Numbered from the stretch's first letter, positions 56,401 to 64,000 are shown. The stretch is 64,000 nt of DNA from Sphingobacterium mizutaii (GCF_900187125.1 NZ_LT906468.1:2542001-2606000), one strand, 5' to 3'. The notes: generated by a model from the letters alone, not told the origin. Program-made: numbers and translations.

Positions 56401-57427
56401 TTATCCCAGTTGATCTTGGGTTAGTACTACCTAGATTCAAACCTCGCCTTCTGGTCCCACCTCGATTCAATATATCAGGGATAGAGGGTACTCGAGTTTT
56501 CTTGATTTCAAAATGGTTGAAACTCTTCGCATTCCCCAGGTTATTATTCAGAATATCCACTTTAGAGGTAATGGATGCCGAATTAAATGTAACTGCCCAA
56601 TTATGCCATACATCTTCCATATTATACTTCTTCTTGCCAATCAAAACATCACCAGGTTTAATGCTTTTATTCCCTTCCAGCTTCAAGGTGCCCAAATCAT
56701 CGATTGATTTGATTCCCAAGGACTGCATCACCTGTTTGATCCTTTTTAAATGACTTCTTCCTTCATTAAAATCTATATAGATCCGAGCATTTTGAATATC
56801 TAATACTGATTTTATCTTTTCGGAAAGGATTTTGACCTCTTTTGCCTTCTCCTGCATCAAGCTCGAGCTAATCGCTTCATTCTCCATTTCTACTTTAGCG
56901 ATACTTCCTTGGAAAGAACTAGCAGAACCATTAAATGATCCACCTAATCGGAATTGCTGTTTTCCCCAATTATTGATTTTTCCCATATTCGCATCAGAGG
57001 CCATAACTTTTCCGTTAACTTCCAACTCTGCCAATCCATTTGCATATTTTAATATTCGTATGGTGCTAGGTCTACCTTCAGGCATTGGTTCGGAACTCAT
57101 CAAGGTTTTCATACCTTGATCACTCTCGATCTCTGAGACCAAATTTCCGTTAGGATCCAAATAAAGAGAGATCGGTTTGCCCTCACTCTCAAAAATCATC
57201 TGTTTATTTCCATTAACCTGGTCTGGAGTTAACTCCAAAGTAAGGGTAAATTCAGATAGTTGATCATCGGGGATGTCTAGTTCAATGTCAACATGCGAAT
57301 CAGATAGCTTCATCGCTGTCTCTTCCAAGCCTACATTTCCCACCGTCTTCCAATTCAAATTCTTGAGCGTGCCGGTATCAGGAAGTATCTGACCTTCCTT
57401 AACCTTAAATGAAAACAAGTTTTCCAT
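53441..57427 (-). CDS. Giant multidomain protein: LamG-like, collagen-like Gly-rich, TIG, papain-like domain
   Basis: 1328 residues, no signal peptide (MENLFSFKVKEGQILPDTGT). Domains by inspection: LamG/concanavalin-like ~20-190; coiled-coil linker ~190-225; unassigned ~225-465; Gly-rich collagen-like tracts ~465-660 (GGNGGRGGDGGNGGNGGMGG); two TIG/IPT-like domains ~672-757 and ~757-840; a C39/papain-like domain ~850-1130; unassigned beta-rich C-terminus. Candidate triad: Cys916 (GFCTSMSAK), His1017 (DSHCIFPYKF), Asp1055 (VWDCNHHDE), in the order and context of C39-like peptidases (C, then H, then YDPN-like). Standalone transcript or downstream of the membrane-protein gene 240 bp upstream. 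No close relative is known to me; secretion by a non-Sec route or cytosolic action are both possible. Confidence 0.85.
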   Translation of the reverse strand: MENLFSFKVKEGQILPDTGTLKNLNWKTVGNVGLEETAMKLSDSHVDIELDIPDDQLSEFTLTLELTPDQVNGNKQMIFESEGKPISLYLDPNGNLVSEIESDQGMKTLMSSEPMPEGRPSTIRILKYANGLAELEVNGKVMASDANMGKINNWGKQQFRLGGSFNGSASSFQGSIAKVEMENEAISSSLMQEKAKEVKILSEKIKSVLDIQNARIYIDFNEGRSHLKRIKQVMQSLGIKSIDDLGTLKLEGNKSIKPGDVLIGKKKYNMEDVWHNWAVTFNSASITSKVDILNNNLGNAKSFNHFEIKKTRVPSIPDILNRGGTRRRGLNLGSTNPRSTGINLKDLFKETDGKVELANKTDFKKSFEAINPALWPTLTEGFHVMGGPAVIGQRETVIIAKKIDLTNVHLEVSADVETLTIYAEELICGPDAWIIWKRPGGFTPARTDDPYLNGLPNYDRSKRSRDHNNHTGRQGGRGNDGIAGQNGAAGRNAPNLKLWVKDLKNLPNIDLNGENGIQGGQGQRGGNGGNGEGGRYGLVWFWGSCHIEGGNGGRGGDGGNGGNGGMGGVGGNAGNISIGVLTGTLEQSVTNQRFKWKNQGGQAGFGGPGADGGDGGIGGIAGNGEDCQGARNGDTGAKGQRGYDGPLGQYNGQDGENEFFQFTQADWDEQMTLPFITSASTYEVFPGDKIILKGNIFTNADTFIYDGNVSLEKKLLPDGTMEVTMPADAKGGSKLIYFKRASDNVESNRIIIRIKPQLDEFANGLIPGSVVEVTGKAFLDGAAILINGQSLPTTVSNGGTKLSFTMVGVDAGMQVGVEKSLQVQNPDGMLSNSRVAKVKGVLEIRFKYGHNNLGFHNPDIGKPSWDTFKATFGSSEVWHETIDPIFGHPILTAAFYAFYHYFLKGKGDGGLATGFCTSMSAKVADNMFNENKNISTIQEADIITELTGIHGKLLSKESLLYFHDCGKKAGKNIETTIRQIETTFLKGCDRNNSPLLFFIPSGEVWDSGYYDKLSDSHCIFPYKFIYPDNHPGAQLSADGKTTVNSLDGVQLKVWDCNHHDEDDCFLSFYLENGELRYKYDKKPGFTLSNGITIAMMSNGAYNLADHDMPFSGPLGLSTFVLDFLLSPADIEITDAEGRKTGNFDGKLYSDIPNSHPCYLIPGAYLLPFGQSLTRNIKGTANGIYTYNSIMPDGAMIKLENIETKKDERDILMVNADATQIRLKSQRNKPLGLTFSRVIENEIRSISIKGLQLHETEDVDMTLAPDLSFCRFANPKIMSEVSLEATVMDATKAIKSKLMKSIQVQANADLVFAMSNWKDMNFQLDSIAY

Positions 57428-57667
57428 GATATTTTTGTTTAAATAGTAATTCGAACCTAATTATCTGTTGATAAAAATGGAACCTTAAAACTACTAGTTA
57501 AACAAAAGCAAAAACCCAATTATGAGTGAATAAGCACCTTTAATGAGTGAAGTAGGAAATATACTTAGCGAACCTTACAATTATCTGAAAAACAACAGTT
57601 TACCTCAAATAAGTTATTCATAATCAAGAAGAAAAACCTAGAAATACTCAAGAAAAGAAACATGATT
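57428..57667. other. 240-bp gap between the giant gene and its membrane neighbour
   Basis: No ORF or TAnnTTTG box was seen on the minus strand. A direct repeat ATGAGTGAA occurs twice (around 57522 and 57543). The absence of a terminator leaves co-transcription with the upstream gene possible. Confidence 0.35.
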
Positions 57668-58795
57668 TTACTCCAATAAAACAACATCCTTTCTTGGATT
57701 CAGCAATAAGATACTTTCCTCATTCAAATGAGACTTCAATTCCTCATTTTCATCCTTATCCAAATGCTTGTATTGCAGTTTATACTGTTTAGTGCTATTT
57801 CCATGTCGCCATTCGATTATCTTACAATTACAGGCAGCATTTTCTTGGGTATTTATGATTTGGTTCAAACTACCAGCATCTGCTACTTTATGGTATAAAT
57901 TGCGGATAGCGATGATCTCATCCCGATTATCTGATTCGAAGCTCCATGTTGTAGACAAAGCGACCATCCTCTTTTTCAAAGTATCCAACCTTCCTAGGGA
58001 GTGGCTTGGCGAAAGGACCTCCCCATTCTTCTTCCGACTCACATAACTATGGATGGATACAATAGCAGGGGAATTATAGACCATATAACCATAATGATTG
58101 ATATTGGCGCCATGACGAATGAATTCAAACTTCCCTTTATGGTATTTTATTTCAACGATGTTGTTGACGAATTGACGAAAACGGTTTGGTTCATTGGACC
58201 TTGCCTGAGGAGCACCTGTATAATATAACCAGATCCCCGATAAAGCTTTAATTTCCGATGCCGAGGGGCTGTAAGCGACTTCAATACCCTTTTCTTTACG
58301 ATTCAACCGGAGTATTATTAAACCTAACAAAAGAATAACAGTTAGACTGGTTAGCAGAAGCAATAACAATACTTTAGGTTTCAGAACCAAATTCCCATAC
58401 AACAAGGATTTCCTCCTAAGTGGCTTGGCAAACTCTTTATCATGATTTGCCTTGGAGCCTTTGCCAGTCAAATAAATTAAGCAGGCATCGATGAGATAGG
58501 GACGCGGATTGCTGACAATTCCAAAATAAGCATCCTTTAATTGCCCACCTGTGATATCGTATTTCCGATTGGGGTAGTCCAGATTAGGTTGTGCATCCTC
58601 TTCATAAGGATCATGAGCTAGGTCTGCAGAAGTATAAGGCAATTGCCTACTGATTTCACTCAATACCCTAGCCAATTTGCCGTAATTCTCTCGATTGGTA
58701 TTTCTGATTAATATATCGCCGGACTCTTTTTCGTACTTTTCAAATACCCGTTCCATTAATTCAATCAAATCTTCCTTATTTGAAATAATAACCAT
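57668..58795 (-). CDS. Single-pass membrane protein of unknown family
   Basis: 375 residues. The N-terminal ~125 residues look cytosolic and helical (LIELMERVFEKYEKESGDIL, LARVLSEISRQLPYTSADLA), with the distinctive YDITGGQLKDAYFGIVSNPR and PYLIDACLIYLTGKGSK. Basic residues (KPLRRKS) precede one strong membrane helix at ~142-164. The remaining ~210 residues form an external or luminal domain, mixed alpha/beta, with a CNCK motif. No named family was recognised. Only minus-strand neighbour of the giant multidomain gene, so the two may act together (inference). An 11-bp direct repeat sits 30 bp upstream of its start. Confidence 0.75.
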   Translation of the reverse strand: MVIISNKEDLIELMERVFEKYEKESGDILIRNTNRENYGKLARVLSEISRQLPYTSADLAHDPYEEDAQPNLDYPNRKYDITGGQLKDAYFGIVSNPRPYLIDACLIYLTGKGSKANHDKEFAKPLRRKSLLYGNLVLKPKVLLLLLLTSLTVILLLGLIILRLNRKEKGIEVAYSPSASEIKALSGIWLYYTGAPQARSNEPNRFRQFVNNIVEIKYHKGKFEFIRHGANINHYGYMVYNSPAIVSIHSYVSRKKNGEVLSPSHSLGRLDTLKKRMVALSTTWSFESDNRDEIIAIRNLYHKVADAGSLNQIINTQENAACNCKIIEWRHGNSTKQYKLQYKHLDKDENEELKSHLNEESILLLNPRKDVVLLE

Positions 58796-58824
58796 ATAAT
58801 ATTAAATATTAAGCACTTACCCAC

Positions 58825-58846
58825 TTTCGGAAACCTTTCGGAAACC
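58825..58846. promoter_or_regulatory. Tandem 11-bp direct repeat upstream of the membrane-protein gene
   Basis: TTTCGGAAACC occurs twice head to tail (58825-58835, 58836-58846), with a partial inverted match ATTTCCGAA at 58866. It lies in the divergent gap with the CitMHS gene, 30 bp from the minus-strand ATG. Candidate binding site for a regulator of either gene. Confidence 0.5.
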
Positions 58847-59008
58847 AAAATGGAACTTTAGAATCATTTCCGAATGCATAATCAAGACCTATTTCTTTCA
58901 CATATTACTAATTTGCGAAATAATTGTAAAGATAAATATTTTATCAACGATTAAGTTTTTGTTGCTTAAAATATATCTCCCTAGATAATCAATTAAAATA
59001 AATCTTAT

Positions 59009-60304
59009 ATGCTAAGTATTATTGGCTTGATAACAATCTTGATCATTGTTATCCTCTTGATGGGCAAGCGTTTTTCACCCATTGTGGTTCTAAGTATAGT
59101 ACCTTTGATAGCTGCATTGATTGCAGGTTTTTCACAAAGTGAAATAGCAACATTCTACACCGAAGGGATCAATAAAGTAACGGGGATTGCCGTTATGTTT
59201 ATTTTTGCGATCCTATTTTTCGGCATCTTGCAGGATATCGGTTTTTTCGATCCACTAATAAATTTTGTCCTGAAGAAAACGGGATCAAACCAAATCGCTA
59301 TAACCTGTGGCACCGTTATTATAGCTGCCATTGCCCATATTGACGGTTCGGGTGCATCCACTTTTCTATTAACGATTCCACCCTTGCTTCCCATATACCA
59401 AAGGCTGAAAATGAGTCCGCATCTGCTGCTATTGTTGGTTGGACTGAGTGCTGGAGTCATGAACCTGATTCCATGGGCTGGTCCAATGGGCAGGGCCGGT
59501 ATTATATTGGAAATGGATCCCTTTGAATTATGGAAACCTTTGATTCCTATCCAGATCATGGGTTTTCTGCTTGTCTTGATAATGGCCTTTTATTTTGGAT
59601 GGCGAGAGAAAATGAAAACCAATGGCAAATCAGTTGAACTAGAAAATCAAGAACTGACACCTGAAATCCAGAGCCAAACTGAAACCATTGACAAAGAGCA
59701 CATTAAACCACTTTGGTTAAACAGCTTGATTGCCCTTTTTATTTTTGTTTTGCTGTTCTCAGGGATTCTTCCGCCAGGGCTGATTTTCATGTTGGGATGC
59801 AGTATCATTCTCTTTATTAATTTTCCCAAAAAGGAGCAACAGATGCGACGCATAAAAGTCCATGCGCCAAATGCACTGCTTATGGCATCCATCATTATTG
59901 TTGCAGGGTCCTTTATGGGTATTCTGAGTGAAAGTGGCATGCTGGAATCTATTGCCAACGATCTTGTCAAGGTATTGCCTAAGCAGGCAGTCCCCAATCT
60001 TCATTATATTATCGCCTTCCTAGGTGTCCCGATAGAGCTCTTGCTCAGTACAGACGCCACCTATTTTGCACTGTTTCCCGTTATCGAACAGATTGTTTCC
60101 GAATATGGTGTTGACAGCAACCGGGCCATCCAGTTTATGATGGTAGGAAATATAGTAGGCACATTTATCTGTCCATTTGCTCCGGCAGTATGGTTAGCTG
60201 TGGGATTAGCCAATGTAGAATTAGGAAAATATATCAAATATGCCTTCCTATGGGTCTGGGCTTTTGGAATCGTCTTATTGCTGATTATGTACCTATGGAT
60301 GTAA
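59009..60304 (+). CDS. CitMHS-family citrate/metal-citrate transporter
   Basis: A protein of 431 residues with about eleven hydrophobic helices. Conserved segments of the CitMHS family (metal-citrate:H+ symport) are AAIAHIDGSGASTFLLTIPP, LSAGVMNLIPWAGPMGRAG and PIELLLSTDATYFALFPVIE. A soluble loop (~195-235, Glu/Lys-rich) interrupts the two halves. It imports citrate-like carboxylates across the inner membrane using the proton gradient; exact metal or substrate unproven. Divergent from the membrane-protein gene, ends at a plus-strand hairpin. Confidence 0.9.
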   Translation: MLSIIGLITILIIVILLMGKRFSPIVVLSIVPLIAALIAGFSQSEIATFYTEGINKVTGIAVMFIFAILFFGILQDIGFFDPLINFVLKKTGSNQIAITCGTVIIAAIAHIDGSGASTFLLTIPPLLPIYQRLKMSPHLLLLLVGLSAGVMNLIPWAGPMGRAGIILEMDPFELWKPLIPIQIMGFLLVLIMAFYFGWREKMKTNGKSVELENQELTPEIQSQTETIDKEHIKPLWLNSLIALFIFVLLFSGILPPGLIFMLGCSIILFINFPKKEQQMRRIKVHAPNALLMASIIIVAGSFMGILSESGMLESIANDLVKVLPKQAVPNLHYIIAFLGVPIELLLSTDATYFALFPVIEQIVSEYGVDSNRAIQFMMVGNIVGTFICPFAPAVWLAVGLANVELGKYIKYAFLWVWAFGIVLLLIMYLWM

Positions 60305-60350
60305 TTCCCAAAACCCAAATCACATGAAGATATTTAATCGAATACAAAAA

Positions 60351-60400
60351 ATGGATCTCGATATACTTTAAAGTCTATTGAGATCCATCCTTTTAGTTTT
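60351..60400 (+). terminator. Terminator of the CitMHS gene
   Basis: ATGGATCTC (60351-60359) pairs with GAGATCCAT (60380-60388); internal ATA/TAT pairing; followed by CCTTTTAGTTTT. Confidence 0.75.
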
Positions 60401-60412
60401 CCAATAAAACCT

Positions 60413-60937
60413 TTACCGCACCCTCATTTCATATTTATTAATCATTTTGTTCAACCAAGCGTCTTTTTCCTCAAAAGTTGAAAGCGTTCCTTCCTCATCA
60501 TTTTCCTCCAAACTTTTAATTATTTCATCAACGTGTTTCAAGTTTAATGCCTTTGCCACTTTCCGAATTTCATCATCAGACCATTCGTTTTCCCACCAAA
60601 AAGAAACCTCATCCAACCAAACACCATCCCAGGTGAACAGTTTTGGTTCATCTATGTCTTGTTCCAAATCGTATAGGAAAAATCCTTTATTTATAACATC
60701 ATAAGCCAAAATTTGATAACTATTAAAATTTAATATCGGCTTATATTGATCCACTTGATAAGTTTTGCGTTCTTCATCAGTTAATTCCAAAATCGACTCA
60801 GGCTTGGAATAATTATATTTCATCAACTCATCTATTTCAGGGTCTGAGATATTCCCATTGAAGATCTCCAACACCAATTCAGGTAATTGAAGTGTTTTAA
60901 TTAATTCAAAGACTTCTTTTTCCAATCTGTTTTCCAT
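60413..60937 (-). CDS. Acidic soluble protein of unknown function
   Basis: 174 residues, strongly acidic. Segments YSKPESILELTDEERKTYQV, DVINKGFFLYDLEQDIDEPK and LFTWDGVWLDEVSFWWENEW suggest a compact alpha/beta protein resembling SUKH/SMI1-type immunity-like proteins, but no family motif is decisive. No toxin gene lies next to it. Lower GC than housekeeping neighbours. Confidence 0.65.
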   Translation of the reverse strand: MENRLEKEVFELIKTLQLPELVLEIFNGNISDPEIDELMKYNYSKPESILELTDEERKTYQVDQYKPILNFNSYQILAYDVINKGFFLYDLEQDIDEPKLFTWDGVWLDEVSFWWENEWSDDEIRKVAKALNLKHVDEIIKSLEENDEEGTLSTFEEKDAWLNKMINKYEMRVR

Positions 60938-61019
60938 GGTGGATTAGCTAGTGTGTAAATAAAAAATGTTTTCAAGCATAAAATAACTATTTCTATTCAA
61001 TTTTTTGGATTTTAAGTAA

Positions 61020-61275
61020 ATATTAACGGAGGATCAGGATTGAGTTCCATTCCCCCTCAACTCCCCCTCGACTTCCCCTCGACTCTGCTCGGGGATCAGC
61101 CCCAAAGGTTGAGACGATCATCAGCGGAGCCGAGATGACGATCACCTAATGGATATTTGAACCAGGATGGATGGGATGGGAGGATAAACCAAGAACTGGG
61201 AAGGAACCAGGATGGGTTAGACAGGCTAACCCACAAAGGATGGGAGGATGGACCAAGAACTGGGGTACTACCCTC
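61020..61275. repeat. GC-rich intergenic block related to the 129-bp tandem repeats, inverted
   Basis: It contains GAACCAGGATG twice and GGATGGACCAAGAACTGGG / GGATAAACCAAGAACTGGG. These are reverse-complement-like versions of CATCCTGGTTC and CTTGGTCCATCC in the 30136-30665 repeats. A TGGGTTAGACAGGCTAACCCA hairpin lies inside (split arms TGGGTTAG / CTAACCCA). No coding potential. Confidence 0.5.
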
Positions 61276-61368
61276 CTTTCACTAACCAACACAACAACAA
61301 AACAACTTTATTAAATATTTTTATAACTATTAGGAAATAATTGCGTTATTTTGCATCAAATTTAAATA

Positions 61369-61929
61369 ATGAAAATTCTTCTCACCATTACTTTAATTTT
61401 AATTCCTTTTTTATCCTTCGCTCAGAATCTAACGTTAGAACAGTTTCTTATGCTCCATAGCATGGATTCAAATAAAACCATCAATTATCTTAAGAAAAAG
61501 GCCTGGAAAATATCAAGTCTGACAAATGAAAAAGGAAATATTTTTATTGTATTGAATCATAAGCCTGAAACGAATTATGAATATTTGGCAAATAAAACAG
61601 TTAGTGTTTCCAAAAATCAATATATAAGAAGAAATGAAGAGTCAAGGATACAGCTATTTTCCTCATCTCAAAATGTTGTCAAGAGTATTTCCTTAGAAAT
61701 CTTTAATCCACAAATCTTCAAGAAATTCAAATCAGGATTAAAAAACAACAAATATTCTATTTTTGACCACTTCTTCTTAGGCGACAAAATGGTACAGCTA
61801 TATAAACGAAATTCAACCATTATCCGAGTATTGACAACAAAATCGAAAAATTCAAGCTTCCAGAAAATCAACTTATGGAAGGTAACGGTTATGTCCGAAG
61901 ATTACTATTCCAATTATTTTATTGAATAA
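61369..61929 (+). CDS. Exported protein of unknown function
   Basis: 186 residues with a signal peptide MKILLTITLILIPFLSFAQ (cleavage near residue 19). The mature part is basic and probably mixed alpha/beta (NLTLEQFLMLHSMDSNKTIN, SKNQYIRRNEESRIQLFSSS). AT-rich. No family recognised. Convergent with the DUF1735 gene. Confidence 0.7.
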   Translation: MKILLTITLILIPFLSFAQNLTLEQFLMLHSMDSNKTINYLKKKAWKISSLTNEKGNIFIVLNHKPETNYEYLANKTVSVSKNQYIRRNEESRIQLFSSSQNVVKSISLEIFNPQIFKKFKSGLKNNKYSIFDHFFLGDKMVQLYKRNSTIIRVLTTKSKNSSFQKINLWKVTVMSEDYYSNYFIE

Positions 61930-61958
61930 AAAATGGCCGCTTATTTCTAAACGGCCAT
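61927..61958 (-). terminator. Terminator of the Sus-like operon
   Basis: On the minus strand ATGGCCG pairs with CGGCCAT (61952-61958 / 61933-61939), followed by TTTTTTATT. Confidence 0.8.
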
Positions 61959-62004
61959 AACCTAATTAATCTAATAATTATCCAAACTTAACTAACGCTT
62001 TCCC

Positions 62005-62982
62005 TTAATACCCCAATACATCAATTTCAGCTAGGTGGGTAGATGCCTGTCCATTGAAATTGTCTTTAATATTGATCTTGATCTTTTTCAGGAACTGTGC
62101 TGGAACTTCAAATTTCTGCATCTCAATCTCTGTCCTGTCCATCACCTGATCAACCGCTAAGGTTTTCCAAGTGGTACCATCGGTACTTCCTAAAATATCA
62201 AAGGTTTTAAAGCCATTGGTATTATTCTGTCTTCTGGTCAATCCAATCTTCGTCACATATACATCAGCTTTGAAATCCACCTCAACCCAATGTGGGAAGT
62301 TTGGCTGGTTCCCTTGCCACTGCGTATGCCAGAAGGTATTGATGCTATTATCGATCACAAATTTCACTTTTCCGTTAGACTCGCCCTCTCCTGTCAACTC
62401 TTCTGAGTCTGCCTTAGCTTCCCAGTTTGTTTTTGGTTGAACCTTCTCCACGACCGCTGCATAATAAAGGATAGTTTTTCCAGTTGGGAAAAAGGAGTAT
62501 CCTTGATCATTGGTAGCGGTTAGTGCTAACATATATTCCTTGCTCAGATCAAATTTCTTAGGATTGTAAGTCAGTGTCAAATATTCAGAACTAGTCTTTC
62601 CCTTAGGGATCACGACTGACTCCTTATCGATATTGAAACTTCCAGCAGGAAATGGCAATAGCAATTCTTGTCCATTGATCTCACGGATCTTATTGACGCT
62701 GTCCAATGCTTTTTGGTCTTGCGCAAAGCTTATCCGCAGATCTTCTGCTGGATAACCAACACCACCATAATTAACTCTAAACTGGTCTTTTCTTTCATCG
62801 ATCTGAGGAAAAATCACAAGGTCTTGCCTGCCATCAGTTGCCTTCTGTACATTTAACTTTGCTTCTTCTCGGGTATCGTTCAATTCTTCATAGGTTGGCA
62901 CATCTTCCTTACAGGAAACCATGGCCAATAATCCTAAGCAGATTGCAATAAATGATTTATTATTCTTTTTCATAAAATTCAT
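62005..62982 (-). CDS. DUF1735 and discoidin (F5/8 type C) domain lipoprotein
   Basis: A protein of 325 residues, or 322 from the second ATG. It has a lipoprotein signal with lipobox MVSC (~21-24) followed by KEDVP. Residues ~45-180 are DUF1735 (RVNYGGVGYPAEDLRISFAQ ... NIDKESVVIPKGKTSSEYLT). Residues ~185-325 form a discoidin-like glycan-binding domain (VIDNSINTFWHTQWQGNQPN, FPHWVEVDFKADVYVTKIGL, AEIDVLGY). It lies 2 bp after the SusD stop, so it is part of a polysaccharide-utilisation operon and likely a surface glycan-binding protein. Confidence 0.9.
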   Translation of the reverse strand: MNFMKKNNKSFIAICLGLLAMVSCKEDVPTYEELNDTREEAKLNVQKATDGRQDLVIFPQIDERKDQFRVNYGGVGYPAEDLRISFAQDQKALDSVNKIREINGQELLLPFPAGSFNIDKESVVIPKGKTSSEYLTLTYNPKKFDLSKEYMLALTATNDQGYSFFPTGKTILYYAAVVEKVQPKTNWEAKADSEELTGEGESNGKVKFVIDNSINTFWHTQWQGNQPNFPHWVEVDFKADVYVTKIGLTRRQNNTNGFKTFDILGSTDGTTWKTLAVDQVMDRTEIEMQKFEVPAQFLKKIKINIKDNFNGQASTHLAEIDVLGY

Positions 62983-62984
62983 GA

Positions 62985-64000
62985 TTAATAGCCTGGAATC
63001 TGTACCAATTGTTTATTACGGTCAATTTCCATTTGATGCCAAGGCATAAAGTAATTTTTGTCCTCCCATGGTGCTCTCAATACAGCAGGCACACGTTTAT
63101 AGAAATCAGGACTATTGATAGCCGTACCTTTTGTCATATCCATACCTTCATAATTTCCACCTTGTCTATAACCTTCTTGGTCGGCAACTTTCCATCTTCT
63201 TACATCAAAAAAGCGCTTTCCTTCAAAACATAACTCTACTCGACGCTCTGTACGGATCTCTTGTCTTACACGTGCTTGTGATAGACCTGATGCCAATGCC
63301 GGAAGCCCTGCTCTGGTTCTTACCTTATTCAAGTAAACCAATACATCTGGGTGGTTTGGTTGAGCTTCATTCAATGCCTCTGCATAGTTTAGATAAAGCT
63401 CTGATAACCTGATCAACATGGCTGCACGGTTAGTTGCATTCGATGGGTTCACAGAAAATGAAGGATGAATATTTTTTCTAGCGGTATAACCTGTTTTAGG
63501 CCAATCCCTAGGAGCACCATTTTTACCTGAGTTACCTGTTGCGAAAAATTCAACCCATTTCATCCCTGTTTTTGGAGCACCCGGAATCAATGATCCGTTG
63601 AAAGTGATATAAGAATAGAACCTTGGTTCGCGGTCCATATACATTTTATTGGTTCCTTCTGCATAGTACCTAGTTTCAACACTTGAATAGGTGTTTTCAT
63701 TATAAGTACTGCTTTGTTGGATGGTTTGTCCATTTTGCATTCTGAAATCATCCACTAACTCTTGAACAACTGCCAATCCATTGTAAGCTGTACCCGAGAT
63801 CGCTCTTGGCGAAGCATGGATTTCCCATTGGTAGCGGTTGGTAGCTGGCCTTAACCAGATACCTTCTTTTTGGTATCCATCCCAGAATACATCTCTTGTT
63901 GAAAGGTATGCCGTTTCAAAATCATTGGCACCCGTTTTTACAAATAATGCTTTTCCATTTCTTTCTGCTAGGTCAATGGCTGCTTTAGCTTGGGTAGCAG
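62985..64000 (-). CDS. SusD/RagB-family glycan-binding lipoprotein, 5' end outside the window
   Basis: The frame stays open to the right edge of the window, giving at least 337 residues; the N-terminus with its lipoprotein signal lies beyond. C-terminal SusD landmarks are present: AAMLIRLSELYLNYAEALNE, VLVYLNKVRTRAGLP, IRTERRVELCFEGKRFFDVR, RWKVADQ and the closing FMPWHQMEIDRNKQLVQIPG. Such proteins sit on a SusC TonB receptor and feed it oligosaccharides; the SusC gene is expected just upstream, outside the window. Internal TTG at 63776 is not a start. Confidence 0.93.
   Translation of the reverse strand, partial: ATQAKAAIDLAERNGKALFVKTGANDFETAYLSTRDVFWDGYQKEGIWLRPATNRYQWEIHASPRAISGTAYNGLAVVQELVDDFRMQNGQTIQQSSTYNENTYSSVETRYYAEGTNKMYMDREPRFYSYITFNGSLIPGAPKTGMKWVEFFATGNSGKNGAPRDWPKTGYTARKNIHPSFSVNPSNATNRAAMLIRLSELYLNYAEALNEAQPNHPDVLVYLNKVRTRAGLPALASGLSQARVRQEIRTERRVELCFEGKRFFDVRRWKVADQEGYRQGGNYEGMDMTKGTAINSPDFYKRVPAVLRAPWEDKNYFMPWHQMEIDRNKQLVQIPGY

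Overview
The window is a chromosomal segment of a Bacteroidota bacterium, most likely Sphingobacteriaceae (Sphingobacterium-like). The evidence is lineage-typical content and signals: a fused MurF-alanine racemase, a short RpoD without region 1.1, an alternative-GlmU protein, a SusD-type protein with a DUF1735/F5-8C partner, lipoboxes followed by acidic residues (SCSKDD), moderate-to-low GC, very few Shine-Dalgarno sequences, and promoters of the TTG-N~20-TAnnTTTG type. This placement rests on recognised families; no search was run.

Region 1 (1-29.3 kb) is mostly housekeeping and gene-dense. Plus-strand genes are a Crp/Fnr regulator fragment, pentapeptide protein, flavin reductase plus DJ-1/PfpI pair, ppk1, a radical SAM protein, recX, tRNA-Gly/tRNA-Leu, katG, fmt, rpoD and lysS. 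Minus-strand operons are murF-alr / DUF502 / degenerate histidine kinase; Na+/H+ antiporter / icd; and alternative glmU / tpiA / prmA / mpl, with rpmE2 upstream of the last behind its own promoter and terminator.

Region 2 (29.7-38.1 kb) holds a repeat-packed intergenic stretch, an M16 peptidase, XerD and a three-gene metal-linked operon: a His-rich small membrane protein, a ZnuD-like TonB receptor and a His-rich lipoprotein. The operon has a textbook promoter whose spacer contains a short inverted repeat.

Region 3 (38.2-44.9 kb) is accessory and decayed. It lies between tRNA-Arg(CCG) and lplA, with a CAT-anticodon tRNA, an HAD phosphatase and rpsU embedded. It contains pseudogene fragments, a gene broken by one in-frame TAA, and several families of structured intergenic repeats: heptameric repeats, miniature palindromic elements with 11-bp terminal inverted repeats, modules whose stems differ between copies yet still pair, and a threefold tandem repeat of about 0.45-0.5 kb. 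rpsU carries a rare strong Shine-Dalgarno sequence, consistent with the bS21-dependent autoregulation described in Bacteroidota.

Region 4 (46-64 kb) has an AT-rich Schlafen/AlbA_2-like gene, a large TPR protein, a DUF4369/thioredoxin-like pair, and the most unusual locus. That locus encodes a 1328-residue protein with a LamG-like N-terminus, a long Gly-rich collagen-like section, two TIG-like domains and a predicted papain/C39-like Cys-His-Asp domain, next to a single-pass membrane protein of unknown family. A CitMHS-type transporter, two unknown genes and the 3' part of a glycan-utilisation (Sus-like) operon running off the right edge complete the window.
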